From Lumbricus terrestris (lineage: Eukaryota > Annelida > Clitellata > Crassiclitellata > Lumbricidae), in NCBI GenBank assembly GCA_949752735.1, contig OX457037.1, positions 39,032,096 through 39,096,095 of the forward strand: a stretch of DNA of 64,000 nucleotides. The letters run 5' to 3'. The notes under the pieces are model-generated. The model had not been told where the DNA came from, did no database searches, and worked only from the letters and a program-made list of their open reading frames with translations. Below, one piece after another: positions 33,656 to 46,051 of the stretch; the stretch's first letter is position 1; every line of letters starts with the position of its first letter. The position numbers and the translations under genes were made by a program.

Positions 33656-34820
33656 GTAAGATTTGTAGGTCACCGGCCGCATAGACCTCTATTCATGCAC
33701 GATTCAAAACACATGTTTCGTCATGATTCTGATAGCATCGGCGGTGTATTAGAAGACAAAAAACTCAGGAGTCACGACACTGCACAGGGATTTTCCACGG
33801 GAAGTGTGCACGACATCCGAGATCGCATACCGTTAAACCGTACCAGCTGCGAGTTATCAGCTTATCACTTAGGTAAGAAGATGATCCAGCGGCAATGTCC
33901 GTCGAACTAAAAATTTTATCTGCGTTGTGAGCAGTTGAGTAGCCTATAGGCTATAGGATGTTATGGTCGACATTGTCGAGGATTGCATTTCAATCTAGCA
34001 CGGCATTAAGCCTTAGGTTTTCTTTCAGCAACCGATTAAACTAATCCGATGAATAATTTAGTGTCAGTGGAATGGAAACATCGATAATTCAGGCTGCTCA
34101 TCGGGTGTTAAGTCCATTGCAGGAGGTAAACAGTGAGCTACTCTGTTGAAAGGGTATTTATAGGGTATTATACGGTGCACGTGTTCTCCACACAATCCAC
34201 AATACCTGCTGTTTGACTGAAAAATCTTTACAAGAACGTAGGGTATACATGCACTCCCTGAAGAGATGTCTGTAGGTTTGCACAAATTTTAGTATTTTTT
34301 CAACGTGACTGACTACTGAAATAAATAGCGAGTAGGGCCATGCGTCGTATGCGACGCCAACTTTAAAAGGAGGCATTTGCTTTGGCGGAATTAAAACTTG
34401 CTGTGTGACACAATGCTCGGTCGCTCTGGCACCTGCGAAAATAATTCTATTCGTAAGAGCCACCAATTTATTTGCACTGAAGGTCACTTCGTTTTGTTGT
34501 TGCCGACGAATAGGTTAAGTGAGCTAATTACCTAGTTAGACGTGCGTTCTAGGAAGCTGCACCCTGTTTAAAGTCGTCCAAAAACTAGTGTTCCTTTTGC
34601 ACGCTTGGTACTTCACCGTACGTGACAACTGGCAAGGACACTTTGACAGGCACGCATGGTCTGCGTGACTGAGCATAGTGTGCGGTGACAACGATAAGGT
34701 CTGCACCAGCAGAAAGTGGGAGACACGACAAACGCATTAGTACTGGATTTTCTTTCAATCTGTTCCGATCAGAGCCTTCTATTACTAAGGCTCTGATTCC
34801 AATCAGCGGCGACTTATGGC
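33656..34820. other. No firm gene
   Basis: Open frames at 33650-33910 (+) and 34158-34487 (-) lack splice pairs or known domains. A weak exon-like patch near 34216-34270 (+) ends in HSLKRCL. Confidence 0.35.
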
Positions 34821-34829
34821 AGAGACTGA

Positions 34830-35141
<312 letters not shown>

Positions 35142-35324
35142 CGGATTACAAAAATCCACTGTAAACTATAGCTGGTACTTCCTACATTATAGATCAAAAC
35201 TGAACTGGCTATAGGCTATATTGCGAGATTGCTTTTTAGCACTAATTTCATTTTTACAGTTTACTGCTTTGTCCTTGAACCGACTTACTATAGTTTACAG
35301 GCATAATCTTAATTCCCTTTGCAG

Positions 35325-35504
35325 ATGATGGTGCTTGACGACGTCGACAAAAATGAAGAAATGACGAACACGGTTCATAATGAAGAAGTTAAAATGTCAT
35401 CGTCATCATCTTCATTTATTATACAGATGTCGAAAGTGTTCTTCGCCGAAGTCTGGATTATTGTCTGCATTGTCCAAATTGTTGAGAGGAACGGTCGTCA
35501 ATAG
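35325..35504 (+). CDS. Candidate terminal exon with hydrophobic C-terminus
   Basis: Acceptor aattccctttgcag|atg in phase 0; 59 codons to TAG at 35502. Acidic start (VLDDVDKNEEMTN), a Ser run, then a hydrophobic segment VFFAEVWIIVCIVQIV near the C-terminus, possibly a membrane anchor. AATAAA follows at 35816-35821, consistent with a 3' exon. Its upstream partner was not identified. Confidence 0.4.
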   Translation: MMVLDDVDKNEEMTNTVHNEEVKMSSSSSSFIIQMSKVFFAEVWIIVCIVQIVERNGRQ

Positions 35505-35815
35505 CAACGTTCATGACGTCAGTTAGCACGGTTACGTCATCTGACAATTCGTACGACGCCATTCCGTTGATCGATGAAAAAATTATCAGCTGCAAACATC
35601 AGAACGCTTTGAATATTTCTTGCTCACGAGCGATTAAAAACATTTCGCGACTTCTTAAATAATGTGACATCCTATACAACGTGTTGCCAACATGTTCTCA
35701 CAGCTTCGCTATACCTGCATGCCGGGTATGTATTGCAGCCTGTATACCGCTCGTTCAAATGCTTTGCTTTTCAATTTGTACTTGTGATTGTAATTTTGAT
35801 ATTTGTCAAGCGCCA

Positions 35816-35821
35816 AATAAA
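35816..35821 (+). terminator. AATAAA polyadenylation signal
   Basis: 312 nt after the TAG of the exon at 35325-35504. Confidence 0.3.
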
Positions 35822-36086
35822 GAGAAACGCTCACCGTTGTCGCTTCATACCAAACCAATGTAATTAGGTCTACTATCGATTGATGTAGAGACTAGAGACA
35901 CCAGAGGTCGAGGAGCTTCCGAAACTGTTGAAGACGCTCGAGTTGCAGCTCTAAAAAATGTAATTTTTTCCGTTGGTACATAAAAAGCTTCTGGACTGAT
36001 CTTGGCAAAACTATAGCATCGGGGACCGAATGACGACACTAAACCCACCCTAACCCGACTATCACGATACCTAATCTGACCTACCC

Positions 36087-36602
36087 GACCCTCACGATGT
36101 CTAACATGAACCTTAACCGACCCTCACGATGTCTAACATGAACCATAACCGACCCTCACGATGTCTAACATGAACCATAACCGACCCTCACGATGTCTAA
36201 CATGAACCATAACCGACCCTCACGATGTCTAACATGAACCATAACCGACCCTCACGATGTCTAACATGAACCATAACCGACCCTCACGATGTCTAACATG
36301 AACCTTAACCGACCCTCACGATGTCTAACATGAACCTTAACCGACCCTCACGATGTCTAACATGAACCTTAACCGACCCTCACGATGTCTAACATGAACC
36401 ATAACCGACCCTCACGATGTCTAACATGAACCTTAACCGACCCTCACGATGTCTAACATGAACCTTAACCGACCCTCACGATGTCTAACATGAACCATAA
36501 CCGACCCTCACGATGTCTAACATGAACCATAACCGACCCTCACGATGTCTAACATGAACCATAACCGACCCTCACGATGTCTAACATGAACCATAACCGA
36601 CA
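36087..36602 (+). repeat. 32-bp minisatellite, 16 near-identical copies
   Basis: The unit is ccctcacgatgtctaacatg followed by aaccataaccga, in strict 32-bp register from 36089 to 36569. The only variable site I find is A/T in cc(A/T)taa. From the first to the last copy it reads T AAAAA TTT A TT AAAA. Confidence 0.97.
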
Positions 36603-37060
36603 CGTCCATCCTCGATACTATTGTTATGCCGACAAAGCTTCTGCACTGATCCGTAGCAGTAAGCTTATACATGTACATGTATATAATGCGTACGAGGGGT
36701 AGACCATAAGCAGCCCGAATATATAGAAAACTACAATGACCATGCTGGGGACACCTCTAATAAGACGATCAACGGCGTTATTAATAGTTGGGAATTTAAT
36801 AAGTCTATTATCTGGAAGTTACTAACTCAGTCTTTTTAACATGCTTATTCCATAGCACACAATTACAGCGCTGTATAAATGTCGACCTATTCTCATACAC
36901 TTAAAAATTCATGATGCAGACGAATTAGTCTGTCGCTTCCTGTTAATTGTTATGCTAATCTATCCACCATTAACAATTCATTTTATAGTATTGTATCGGA
37001 TGACAACACGTAGACCCGTTATACGCATAATTTGCAAAAAGACATCACCAGGTGCAAAGC
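36603..37060. other. No recognisable gene
   Basis: AT-rich spacer between the minisatellite and the CT-rich tract. Confidence 0.45.
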
Positions 37061-37061
37061 T

Positions 37062-37445
37062 AAGTTCTTCCTCTTCTTCTTCTTCCTCTTCCTCTTCCTC
37101 TTCCTCCTCCTCCTCCTTCTCCTCCCCCTCCTCCTCCTCCCCCTCCTCCTCCCTCCTCTTCCCCCTCCCCCTCCCCTCCCCCTCCCCTCTTCTACCCTCC
37201 CCCTCCCCTCCCTCTCCCCCTTCCCCTGCCCCTCCCTCTCCCTCTCCCTCCCCCTCCTTTCCCCCTCCCCTTCCTCTCCCTCTCCCTCCCCCATTCCCCT
37301 CTCCCTCCCCTCCCCCTCCACCTCCCCTCACCTTCCCCATCCCCTTCCTCTTCTCTTCCTCTTCCTCTTCCTCTTCTTCTTCTTCTTATTCTTCTTCTTC
37401 TTCATCTTCTTCTTCTTCTTCTTCATCTTCTTCTTCTTCTTTCTA
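37062..37445. repeat. Polypyrimidine (CTT/CCT)n tract
   Basis: Nearly pure pyrimidine on + strand for about 380 bp. Ser/Pro, Leu/Phe and Glu/Gly frames are artefacts. Confidence 0.95.
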
Positions 37446-38251
37446 TTCCGTCAAGCGTTTTGCGTTAACGATGAGGCTTTTGCATGACGTCTCCACATTT
37501 CGTGTGTCTCTGATGCATGGCGTCCATGGTCTTCCTCATATGTTCTATGTTCTTTCCCCTCAGGTCTTCCGCATATCGATCGGACTGCGTTAAATACACT
37601 ATGACAGGTAGCTACAGTCTAGCAGATGGGCAGAGAGCACGCCTAGTAACGTGGAGCTTCTGTGGTTTCGACTCTATTTATTGGAATGACTGGCTTACAT
37701 GTAAGAGCCGTAGGCAAGTCCTTAATGACCAATTGTCTAGTTTCGTTGCATGTTGTTGTTCCACTAGTTGTGCTATGTTCAATATACAAAACAAAGAACA
37801 GACCTGTAGTAGGCCTATATAATTATATACTCTACAGACTGCATATCTTCCTACTTAGATCTATATGCAGACAGCAAAATATTTAATGACATCCCTGATG
37901 GGCTCATCCACTTCAAAGTATGTTTCTGTATTTTTTCTAATATTTCCATTTTGACTTTTTATACGGACTTGAATATGAAATAAATTCGGTCTTGAAAGTG
38001 ATTCGCAGATGACAGATATAGATATATTAAAATATTCATACTGCATCAGTATAGAACTGAGTGAGTGACAGTTTGTCAGTGAGCTTTCTACACATCACAG
38101 ATATTTAGCCACTGCATTCAATTGCTCTTGCCATTTAATCTCAGGACGAGCACATTATATACTTCATTCCCTCTTGCTCTTTCGCTCCCAACCACGCACC
38201 CGCCCACGAATGAGGGATGGAGGTCCTGGTGGGCCTCTGTCTATCTGGAAG
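37446..38251. other. No firm gene
   Basis: A possible 41-nt exon-like patch at 37562-37602 (tttcccctcag acceptor, cag|gtagct donor) encodes SSAYRSDCVKYTMT. Too short to support alone. Confidence 0.3.
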
Positions 38252-38356
38252 GTTTGAGGTGAATATGAATAGATGCGAAACTAGGGTCGTCGATGGCGTT
38301 GTCCGGGAATTTTCCTCCTTTCTCAACGCTTGGGGTTGGCACTGCCAAATTATTAC
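38252..38356 (+). CDS. Candidate exon, possible paralogue of exon 3
   Basis: Acceptor ctgtctatctggaag|g, phase 2 start as in exon 3. The frame reads FEVNMNRCETRVVDGVVREF, then SSFLNAWGWHC. If joined to 33598, the spacing across the junction is C-x8-C, identical to exons 2/3. The end is uncertain: a phase 1 donor at tggg|gttggc (about 38333) or agca|gtggcg (about 38361). It ends close to a hAT-like CAGTGGCGG motif. Confidence 0.35.
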
Positions 38357-38456
38357 GAGCAGTGGCGGTGTTGGCCTGATCTCATTAAATAACGAGTTGA
38401 CCTATATATGGTCTACATCGTTTTCGTGTGCATGTGCCTGTGTCTTTGCCTGGGAG

Positions 38457-38671
38457 CAGTGGCGGTGCCAGGATTTCAGTTTCGGGGGGTGGGGCTGAAG
38501 CCTCGCGACGAAAATGTCACATTTTCATCCGTGAAAATTTCTGACGACTTTTTTTAGTCGCGAACCGAAATCTCATGAAAATGTAAAAAATTCGGATGGC
38601 CCATTTTTTAGGGGGGCTGAGCCTCTTGTAGAGGGGGCTTAGCCCCCCAGCCACCCCTAGCGCCGCCACTG
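38457..38671. mobile_element. hAT-type MITE (CAGTGGCGGTGCCAGG ends)
   Basis: Ends cagtggcggtgccagg / cctagcgccgccactg. TSD cctgggag (38449-38456) versus cctggaag (38672-38679), 7 of 8. Contains the gacgactttttttagtcgcg module. Confidence 0.92.
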
Positions 38672-38936
38672 CCTGGAAGTGTGGGGGTAGGTCTGTGTTT
38701 GTCTTGCTTTATTGTATGCAGGCGATCCAGCGTCCTATGTTGGTCTCTGTAGCTTCTGCCTAATTATTGTAAATCAGATCTGCGTATTATTGTCTGTGTC
38801 TCGACATCCGACCTTTAGGCCGACGTTGACTCGTAGACCAATATGCGCCTTGACTGTGAGAGTCGATGGAGCCTGGCGCAAGTAGCAGCAGTAGCTAAAA
38901 TGTGAAGCTCCGTTCCCATCATCTGTCGGTGGTGAT

Positions 38937-39335
38937 AGGAAAAGAGGAGCGAGAAAGATGGAAAGGCGAGGAAAGGCTGAAGAAGGAAACGCAGGAAGAG
39001 GAGGAAGATGAAGAAGAGGATGAGAAGAATTGAGAAGATGTGGTGGACCGTGGAAGAGAAGGAGGAATTAGGAGAAGAACAAAAAAGTGGGCATTGGAGA
39101 GATGGGAATTATTGTGAAGGAGGAAAACGAGGTGTATTAGTGACCCCCGGTTGACCTTATAAACAGAAGTAGGGAAAAGATAAGCCCGAGTTGTGGAAAG
39201 AGGAGAAGGGACGGTAGGAAGATGATGGAAGATGAGGCGATGGTGGAAGAGATGAAAGAGATGGAAGAGCTGGAAGTGGAGGATGGCGTTGGAAGCTGCA
39301 GTGAGGATCGAGGAGGCAGCGAAGAAGTGAAGGCC
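38937..39335. repeat. GA-rich low-complexity tract
   Basis: Purine-rich + strand (gaggaaga, gatggaagag units). The minus-strand Ser-rich frame is an artefact. Confidence 0.8.
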
Positions 39336-39339
39336 GCTG

Positions 39340-40046
39340 CTGCAGGCATCGTCTGATTATTCATGAAGCATAGGATCGTTCGGTCCCGTCTCTGAATATA
39401 CATGGCGGTCGAAAAACATGGGCATCTTGAATAAAGTATTACACGTCCGGTCTACTCCATCCACTATTTATGCTTACAACCCTATCTACAAACACAGTGG
39501 CACACGTACATCAAGTAGATATTTCATCATCGTTGTATTGAGCATTATCATAACCGCTTTCTGGTGACACCAGCAATGATAGGTAAAGCGACACTTTATT
39601 AACCAAAAAACAGCGTTAATTTACCTAAACGTGCTAATAGAATTTCAATACCGTATCAGATGTGTTTTTATTGGACAGAGATTCAAAAATTGACAATGTT
39701 TTAACGTTGCGTTAAATATTTTGTTTTTATATATACATGTATAGGCTTTGTCTATTTTATCACTGCGTTAAACGCAAGGCAAACATCAGTTTTAATGTTT
39801 GATGGACAAAATAAATTTTATGTATGTAGACCTATGCAGAATGCATGCTTGCACTTATTTATGTTGTAGCATACTAGGCCACAGCTCTTCAGTGTCTTCA
39901 CCTATGACATAACATCTAGTTTTACTACGGCCAACAAGCCTCTCAACGCATTCCTTCCATAGAACCATAAGCAGCAGCAGCAACAAACCTATAGGCTTAC
40001 AAATCAACCTAATACAAGTAGCGCCATCTGCTAAACCCTTCATAAA
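39340..40046. other. No recognisable gene
   Basis: AT-rich, no transposon ends seen. Confidence 0.45.
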
Positions 40047-40431
40047 GCCGGTGTCGCGTGACAGAGTCTCCCCCTAAAAGTCTCCCCCCGGAGACTTTAT
40101 TTCGAAACAGATTCTCCCCCGGAGGATCTGTTCCAGAATACATTCGCCCCTGGAGAGTATATTCTGAAATAAAGTCTCCGTGGGGGAGAGAATATTTCCG
40201 CCGTCCACGAAATAAAATCTCCCCCGTTCAGCGTGAAATGGGCTACAGTTGCATCAAATTTAGAGATGAGCAGGTTAAACGGTTAGTTTACGTTGCCAGA
40301 TTATATAACAAGAAAATATACATACTTTTACTTCAGAAAATTTCTTCCAATACAGAGTTTCATCCAGGGGGAGACTATGTTTCGGGGGGGGAGAATTTGT
40401 ATCGGGGGAGACTTTATTTTGTGACACCGGT
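40047..40431. mobile_element. MITE with GCCGGTGTC ends and G/C-run hairpins
   Basis: Starts gccggtgtcgcgtgac and ends gtgacaccgg. The interior repeats tctccccc / gggggaga blocks in inverted pairs. At its right end, 40421-40436 (gtgacaccggtgtcac) is a perfect palindrome, as if two elements abut head to tail. Confidence 0.7.
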
Positions 40432-40777
40432 GTCACGATATAAAGTCTCCCACAAACGTAGTCTCCTCTGTGTGACTGAATAGTGTGTACCCTGGAGACT
40501 CGGTATAATTGGACCAAAGTTTTCTGATGAAACAGCTCATAATTTTTAGAGCGTACTTTCCTGTTGAATAACTTTTAGATAGGCCGCGCAAAATTAATGT
40601 GCTTTTACCTGGTTGATTATAAATATTATGCGTCTTTAGCCTATCTCACGTTGAAATAAAGCTCCTCCCCACCTGAGAAAGAGTTTATTTCGGCGGAGAT
40701 GATATATTCGCTTCTCCTGAGGCTTTGTTTCAAAATTATTGTCTTCGAGGCGGGCGAATTTATTCAGAAAAAGATTC

Positions 40778-41255
40778 GCCGGTGTCACGGAATAGAGTAT
40801 CCCCGTATTAATCGTATTCACCCCCAAATGAAGGGAGGTAAAAAAAAGCTACTTCCGCGAGTAATATTTTTGGCAAATTAATTTGCATCTGCTTTGTTTT
40901 GAACAATGACACTAACAAGTATGTTTATTTCTGCTAGATAACTTTTTGCTTTGGTTTTAGAGCACTTAAAACTTTTAAAACACTTAAAAACACTCAGAGT
41001 CACTAAATAAATTCGAACTGTGTTGCTCTGAACATTGCTTATGACACTTAAAACAATTAGAGTCACTTTAAATTTTGACTAGGCCTACAGCATAAAATTT
41101 TCAATTAGGCTATACGCACTTTTCAATAAAGCGGATAGAATGGTTTATCCCCCGGATAGTGTAGACCGGTTGGTTAATTCCATGCAGGGGTATACATTAA
41201 TTCATCCCCCGGATAGCTTTAATGGGGGAGCGGTAGAATATCACGTGACACCGGC
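40778..41255 (+). mobile_element. GCCGGTGTCACG-ended MITE, copy A
   Basis: Ends gccggtgtcacgg / cgtgacaccggc, 478 bp, non-coding. The interior has cccccggatag blocks and several acttaaaac phrases. Its reverse complement occurs at 42688-43144. No TSD could be assigned. Confidence 0.85.
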
Positions 41256-42090
41256 ATGCATACTGTAGCAGTGTAGCCTATAGGCTGCTACTGTTGACAA
41301 TAATGAAAGGCTTGATATTCATCGAAGCACTGCAGGCCTATTTTTATGCATGCCTGTATGTTACATCGCTATGATTGATAGCTACATGTTGAATGATGTA
41401 GGCTATAAATTATATGTTGCATGACTATGTTGAATGAATGCAGTTGAAAGCATACATGTATGCATATCTGAATGGTTTACGAATCGATCTGCTGTTTTAT
41501 GTTGGATGTGTTGCGTGCATGTTCAACTAACTAAACGGCTTCTTTTACTTCGTCGTTCTGTCTCATTCGTGTAGATTCAATGCGTGCAGGCCTACTGTTA
41601 AAAATGCTGGAAAGACTGCAAGTGAAAATCTGAATAGCCTGCAGGAGTATAAGTGGAAAAATCAATGAATCTGGAAAGGCAATAAATCCAAGACGAATGT
41701 GATTGCGACTCACAGATCAGACGGTACATAACGGTACAGACTATATATAGAGACAGTATACAGTAAAATATAAGCCATCAAAGATGATTCATAGAATCAT
41801 TGCGTTTGACGCATGTATACTTATATATCAAACATTTATATTTATATAAGACACTTATATATATATTATATATATTATGTATACACAGTAAATATATATA
41901 TACAGTAAAATATAAGCCATCAAAGATGATTCATAGAACCATTTCGTTTGACGCGTGTGTTGACTTGCACTCAGTTTTTTTCGATCACTCCGTACAAATA
42001 CTCATGCGCTTGTATGCGACCTCATTTATCAGAATACATATTCGAGTCTGCTGATTGAAATATAATCGAATGTGTGAGCGCCTGTATATG
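41256..42090. repeat. Intergenic DNA with a 58-bp direct duplication
   Basis: agtaaaatataagccatcaa with the following 38 bp occurs at 41761-41818 and 41903-41960, separated by a TA/ATA-rich patch. No gene seen. Confidence 0.75.
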
Positions 42091-42151
42091 AATTCCTGTG
42101 GGCAGCTGTCTGCAGCATTCGTTCCGACACATTGCCGGTATTTTGTTGCAG

Positions 42152-42216
42152 TCTCTCACGTTTCTAATGCGTCGACAGCTCGGATGCACCACAGTCTTAT
42201 CATTTTATTCTGACAG
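42152..42216 (+). CDS. Short exon-like frame
   Basis: Good acceptor ggtattttgttgcag|tct and donor gacag|gttaga. Phase 0 start, phase 2 end, reading SLTFLMRRQLGCTTVLSFYS. It does not fit the phase chain of its neighbours, so it may belong to an unidentified transcript or be chance. Confidence 0.2.
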
Positions 42217-42687
42217 GTTAGAAGATTACTTGTGTTTTTGGATGGTAATGCTTATAGTTGCTAGGCGGGAATTCAGTTGTGGGCATAGACGCCCGCACGA
42301 AAATGGAAGATAGCATTTGCCACCCCCAAACCCCGGGAAAACTGAACCTATTTTTTAACTACTGCTTTTTTGGCGTTTTAACAAATTTCTTTGCGCTGAG
42401 CGCTATACTAATGAAACATTTACATTAAGAAACCGCTTTGAAATAGTCTATGATTATGTTCTTAAAATCCTGCTGTGCATTTTTAGTAGCAATTTAAAAT
42501 AAACTATAGTTTTTATTAGCCTACTCGATGTAAATGCAACACGTAGGTTATTGCCACTCGAGACGTACAAGAGCTCTTGAAAGACTATAAATGCGCTAGA
42601 TAAATGTCAAGTCTCTCTACGCTACATACTGATATTGCACTGCCATGGCTTATTTTCGCATATTTTGCTTCTGTCTCGTTTCATTAA

Positions 42688-43144
42688 GCCGGTGTCATGA
42701 AACGGAGTATCCCCCTGAAAGCTATCCGGGGGGATGAATTAATCTATCCCCCGGATGGAATTAACCGGTCTATACTATCCGGGGGGATAAATCATTCTAT
42801 CCCCTTTTTTTGAAAAAGGCGCATAATAAAAAAAATTATGCTGCAATCAAAATTTAAAGTAACTCCAATTGTTTTAAGTGTCCTAAGCAATGCTCAGATA
42901 AAGACAACTCGAATTTATTTAGTGACTCTGAGTGTTCTTAAGTGTTTTAAATGTTTTAAGTGCTCTAAAAACAGGGCAAAAGAAATTATCTAGTAGGAAT
43001 AAACATACCTGTTAGTGTCATTGTTCAAAACAAAGCAGATGAAAATTAATTTGCAAAAAAAACACACGAAAGCGGTTTTTTCGACTTTTTTTAATTTGGG
43101 GGATACAGTTAATACGGGGGGATACTCTATTTCGTGACACCGGC
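42688..43144 (-). mobile_element. GCCGGTGTCACG-ended MITE, copy B (inverted)
   Basis: 457 bp, the reverse complement of copy A through its whole length with some indels. Ends gccggtgtcatg / cgtgacaccggc. Confidence 0.88.
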
Positions 43145-44200
43145 TTGAAATTTCATCGACCAATAGAGTTGTTGTACTTGTGACTTCACCCACGTCAGAG
43201 ACGGCGGTCACGTGGCGTCCTCCAGCCTTTGACCACCCACTAAACACCATGTTGAATTTAACTCTGTACTACCATCTCGTACTCCATGGCTCCATCGCAC
43301 TGCGGGACATCGCTTCGAATGCCACTTTTCTCTATTATGTTCACTAACTCGAATCAGCCGTTCGGATTGGCAAGAATGTTTACTGCATGGTGCCACCATG
43401 CAGTCAGAATAGAAACAGTAAGCTGATAGCCCCGGGGTGTCGATAGTAGGACTTACTAGCATATGCAGATTGTAACTAGCCTATAATAATATTATACACC
43501 ACTCAGTTCTCTGGGCCATGATTGGGTAGATATTTATCTGTGTTTGTGGCACTCAAAACAGTGTCTTTTTACACATCGCAGAGCGTAAGCTTATACACGG
43601 TCATACATCCGTTATTATGTGATAAAGATGTTTTGTCAATTGTCACGTTGAGTAATAAAAACTGTGGTTATGGTTATGGTTATGGTTATACACAGCAAAG
43701 GGACTCATTGATGCGGGTTCTTAATAAGTTAATCACTATAGCCTATTTGTCTCATTTAAGCAATGTCAGACCTAACATGGCGACTGCTGCCTGCAGTGCA
43801 CCATTTTGTGTGCACATGTACATGTATAGCCTATTGGTTGTCCAGAAGGTATAGATAGAAGTTTAAACCATTAGGTATACGCCAATCCGCTGAAACTTAA
43901 AGGCATCCTTGCAGACGGCCCCATAGCATACATGTATATACAATTATACATGTCTTTGAATGTCGTGCTGATTTGAGTTGGGCTTAAACTAGAGCGGCTG
44001 TCTATTGCTACTGACTACACAAAAGTTGAAAAAACCTTTTAACGATGAAAGTTGAAATGAGATACTGAGAAGACAGCCATACAAATTTCATGCTATAGCG
44101 CAATTTCCTAAGTAAAGCTCCACAAGAGCGCCGTCGTCTTTCAAAAGTCACCAATGAAAGGCTTCAACATCTGCGTAATCGAAGCCTCCGAAATGCTATA
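43145..44200. other. No recognisable gene; short (TTATGG)n
   Basis: Four ggttat units near 43667-43690. A minus-strand frame at 43208-43462 lacks support. Confidence 0.4.
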
Positions 44201-44204
44201 CTGT

Positions 44205-44405
44205 ATGTATGTACGTACGTGTGTGTATGTGTTTGGTTGTGTGTTTGCGTGTGTGTGTCTGTGTGCGCGTGCGCGTGTGTGAATGCGTGTGTTTGTCTCG
44301 ATGTGTGTGTATATGTGTGTGTCGATGGGTGTCGTGGTTTGTTAGTGGGTGTTGGTGGGGTTGGTGTTGGGGTGTGTGGGTGGGTGTTTGTGTTCATGCG
44401 TGTGT
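44205..44405. repeat. (GT)n-rich low-complexity tract
   Basis: gtgtgt with tggg interruptions. Val/Cys frames are artefacts. Confidence 0.92.
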
Positions 44406-44425
44406 GTGCTGGACTAAAAATGCAG

Positions 44426-44505
44426 TAAATATTAAAAGCTGCGACAGGCAGGAAGAAATTTCATTTGCCGATTGCATCACCAAATGCGACCAACTTAAAT
44501 ATTGA
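44426..44505 (+). CDS. Candidate Cys-rich terminal exon, possible paralogue of exon 4
   Basis: Acceptor gactaaaaatgcag|ta, phase 1 start as in exon 4. The frame reads NIKSCDRQEEISFADC, then ITKCDQLKY and TGA at 44503. It contains three cysteines in 25 residues. Exon 4 also begins with a short lead (FEKSKDCD) into a C-D pair. AATAAA at 44689 supports a 3' end. The acceptor's pyrimidine tract is weak because it lies in the GT-rich flank. Confidence 0.4.
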
Positions 44506-44688
44506 ATCAATTGAACATCCAAGCAACATGCAAGCGTTTCATTGGCAGCCATTTTTGTGTTGCGCTGCATTTTATCTATGAATTTATGAGGCTCTTCTCC
44601 AGTGCACACCAATAAGAGGCGCTAGTGTCTTCTCTCAGCTTCAGCTTATTTTAATGAGAGAGCTAGATAAATTGTCTTGTTTCACCTT

Positions 44689-44694
44689 AATAAA
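44689..44694 (+). terminator. AATAAA polyadenylation signal
   Basis: 184 nt after the TGA of the exon at 44426-44505. Confidence 0.3.
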
Positions 44695-45309
44695 TGGTAT
44701 TTGATTTTGATTTATTTGATTGATTGATATCTGCATGTATATCCAGAGATAAGAATCCATGACAGTGCTTTAATACTAATAAAAATTAATGAGTCACCGT
44801 TCAACACCCACGCTAGACGTCTCTCTATAATTCTTGGAATTTGGCAGGTCTTCAATCACTCAGATTGTATTTGCTCAAACTTCTGAATTCATGTAGGCCT
44901 ACAAATCCAGCAATAAAAAGCACAATCGATTGCCACTTGCTTTTATATCTTACGCCAATGCTGCAGTTGAACACTTTAATAATGTAACAAGGAGTAAGCA
45001 GGGCCGCATTAAGGCTAGTACGGGCCCGGGTGCTGTGGTAACCTTGCGGGCCCTCCTCTCAGTCTTCTTTCAGCCACTGGTCTACCATGGCAAAGTTCTC
45101 CCACACGCATGTTATTATACCGTGTTTACTAATGAGTATACACTATACAGCCAAGGGATACTTTTCCTTTGGTACGCATGTAATTGTGTCCAAGGAAAAG
45201 TTTCCTATATATACATTAGTAGATATAAGTCTACAATACGTGACAGAAGGAACGAACGACTAGATTCTTCAATTGTTATTTATATTTATAAGCCCTATAT
45301 GCTTATATG

Positions 45310-45480
45310 ATCCTTCCAGTTGATTTTCTTCATTGTTCCCCACGTCCACATTTCGAAGACCTCCAGTCTTCTTATGATTATATTGCTTGCTCTCATGGTT
45401 CATGGTTCATGTCTCACATCCAAACAACACCACGTGCACTCCATGTCAATGTTTCATCATCCGTTTCTCCGTATTCCTGT
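45310..45480 (-). mobile_element. LINE ORF2 C-terminal fragment inside the hAT element
   Basis: On the minus strand it reads a decayed LEVFEMWTW..MKKINWKDHI, similar to the AFEMW..RRM..I.W.DH block of LINE ORF2 C-termini, with frame breaks. Confidence 0.5.
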
Positions 45481-46051
45481 TTTCTCTTTTCTTTTCAGTT
45501 TATCGTAATTCTTAAATTTAAATTTATAAGTTCCTTCCTATTTCCAGGTTTAATAAAATATAGCATCATATTTCTTTTGCAGACTCCAATAATATCCTGG
45601 CAAACCGCTCTTTAGAGCGTCATGTTCTTCTTGCACCAATTATCTAGGTCTAGGAATTATCGGAGAAGAGTAGGCTTACACAGTGAAAGAGATCGAGACA
45701 AAGGAAGTGGGTAGGATACAGGCTGAGGGCAGATTCACTGCGAAGAACGGTCATGAAGAAAAAATGAAGGCAAGCGAACAAGAGGAGGACCACGACAGCT
45801 TATGCTGGATTGGATAATAACAAATGGATAGGCCTATGGAAAGTTTGAGGAAGAGGCATCGGACATTTCAGACAGCCTCGGAGACAGAAAACTAGAGAAG
45901 AAGATAAGATATAATAGGTTTAAAAAATTAAGATTTATCCAATAACAAGTCTTCTAACGTTATTTCTCTTATTATTTTAAAGAAGCCAGTCAAAATGATT
46001 GACCCGCAACGCCTAATTTAAGATAGCCCATTACTGTTGATACTTCCCAAA

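Noticed and set aside
36087..36602. CRISPR-like array
   Set aside because: The 32-bp units are contiguous with no spacers; it is a minisatellite in eukaryotic DNA.
36952..37593. 213-codon Ser/Pro frame
   Set aside because: Driven by the CT-rich tract; flanks are not coding.
37517..37822. Signal-peptide-like frame starting MASMVFLICSMFF
   Set aside because: The hydrophobic part coincides with a pyrimidine tract before a good acceptor (tttcccctcag), so it is more likely intron than coding.
40421..40436. 16-bp palindrome as a transcription-factor site
   Set aside because: It is explained by two GCCGGTGTCAC element ends meeting.
43667..43690. Telomere-like GGTTAT repeat
   Set aside because: Only about four units of TTATGG, not TTAGGG, inside unique sequence.
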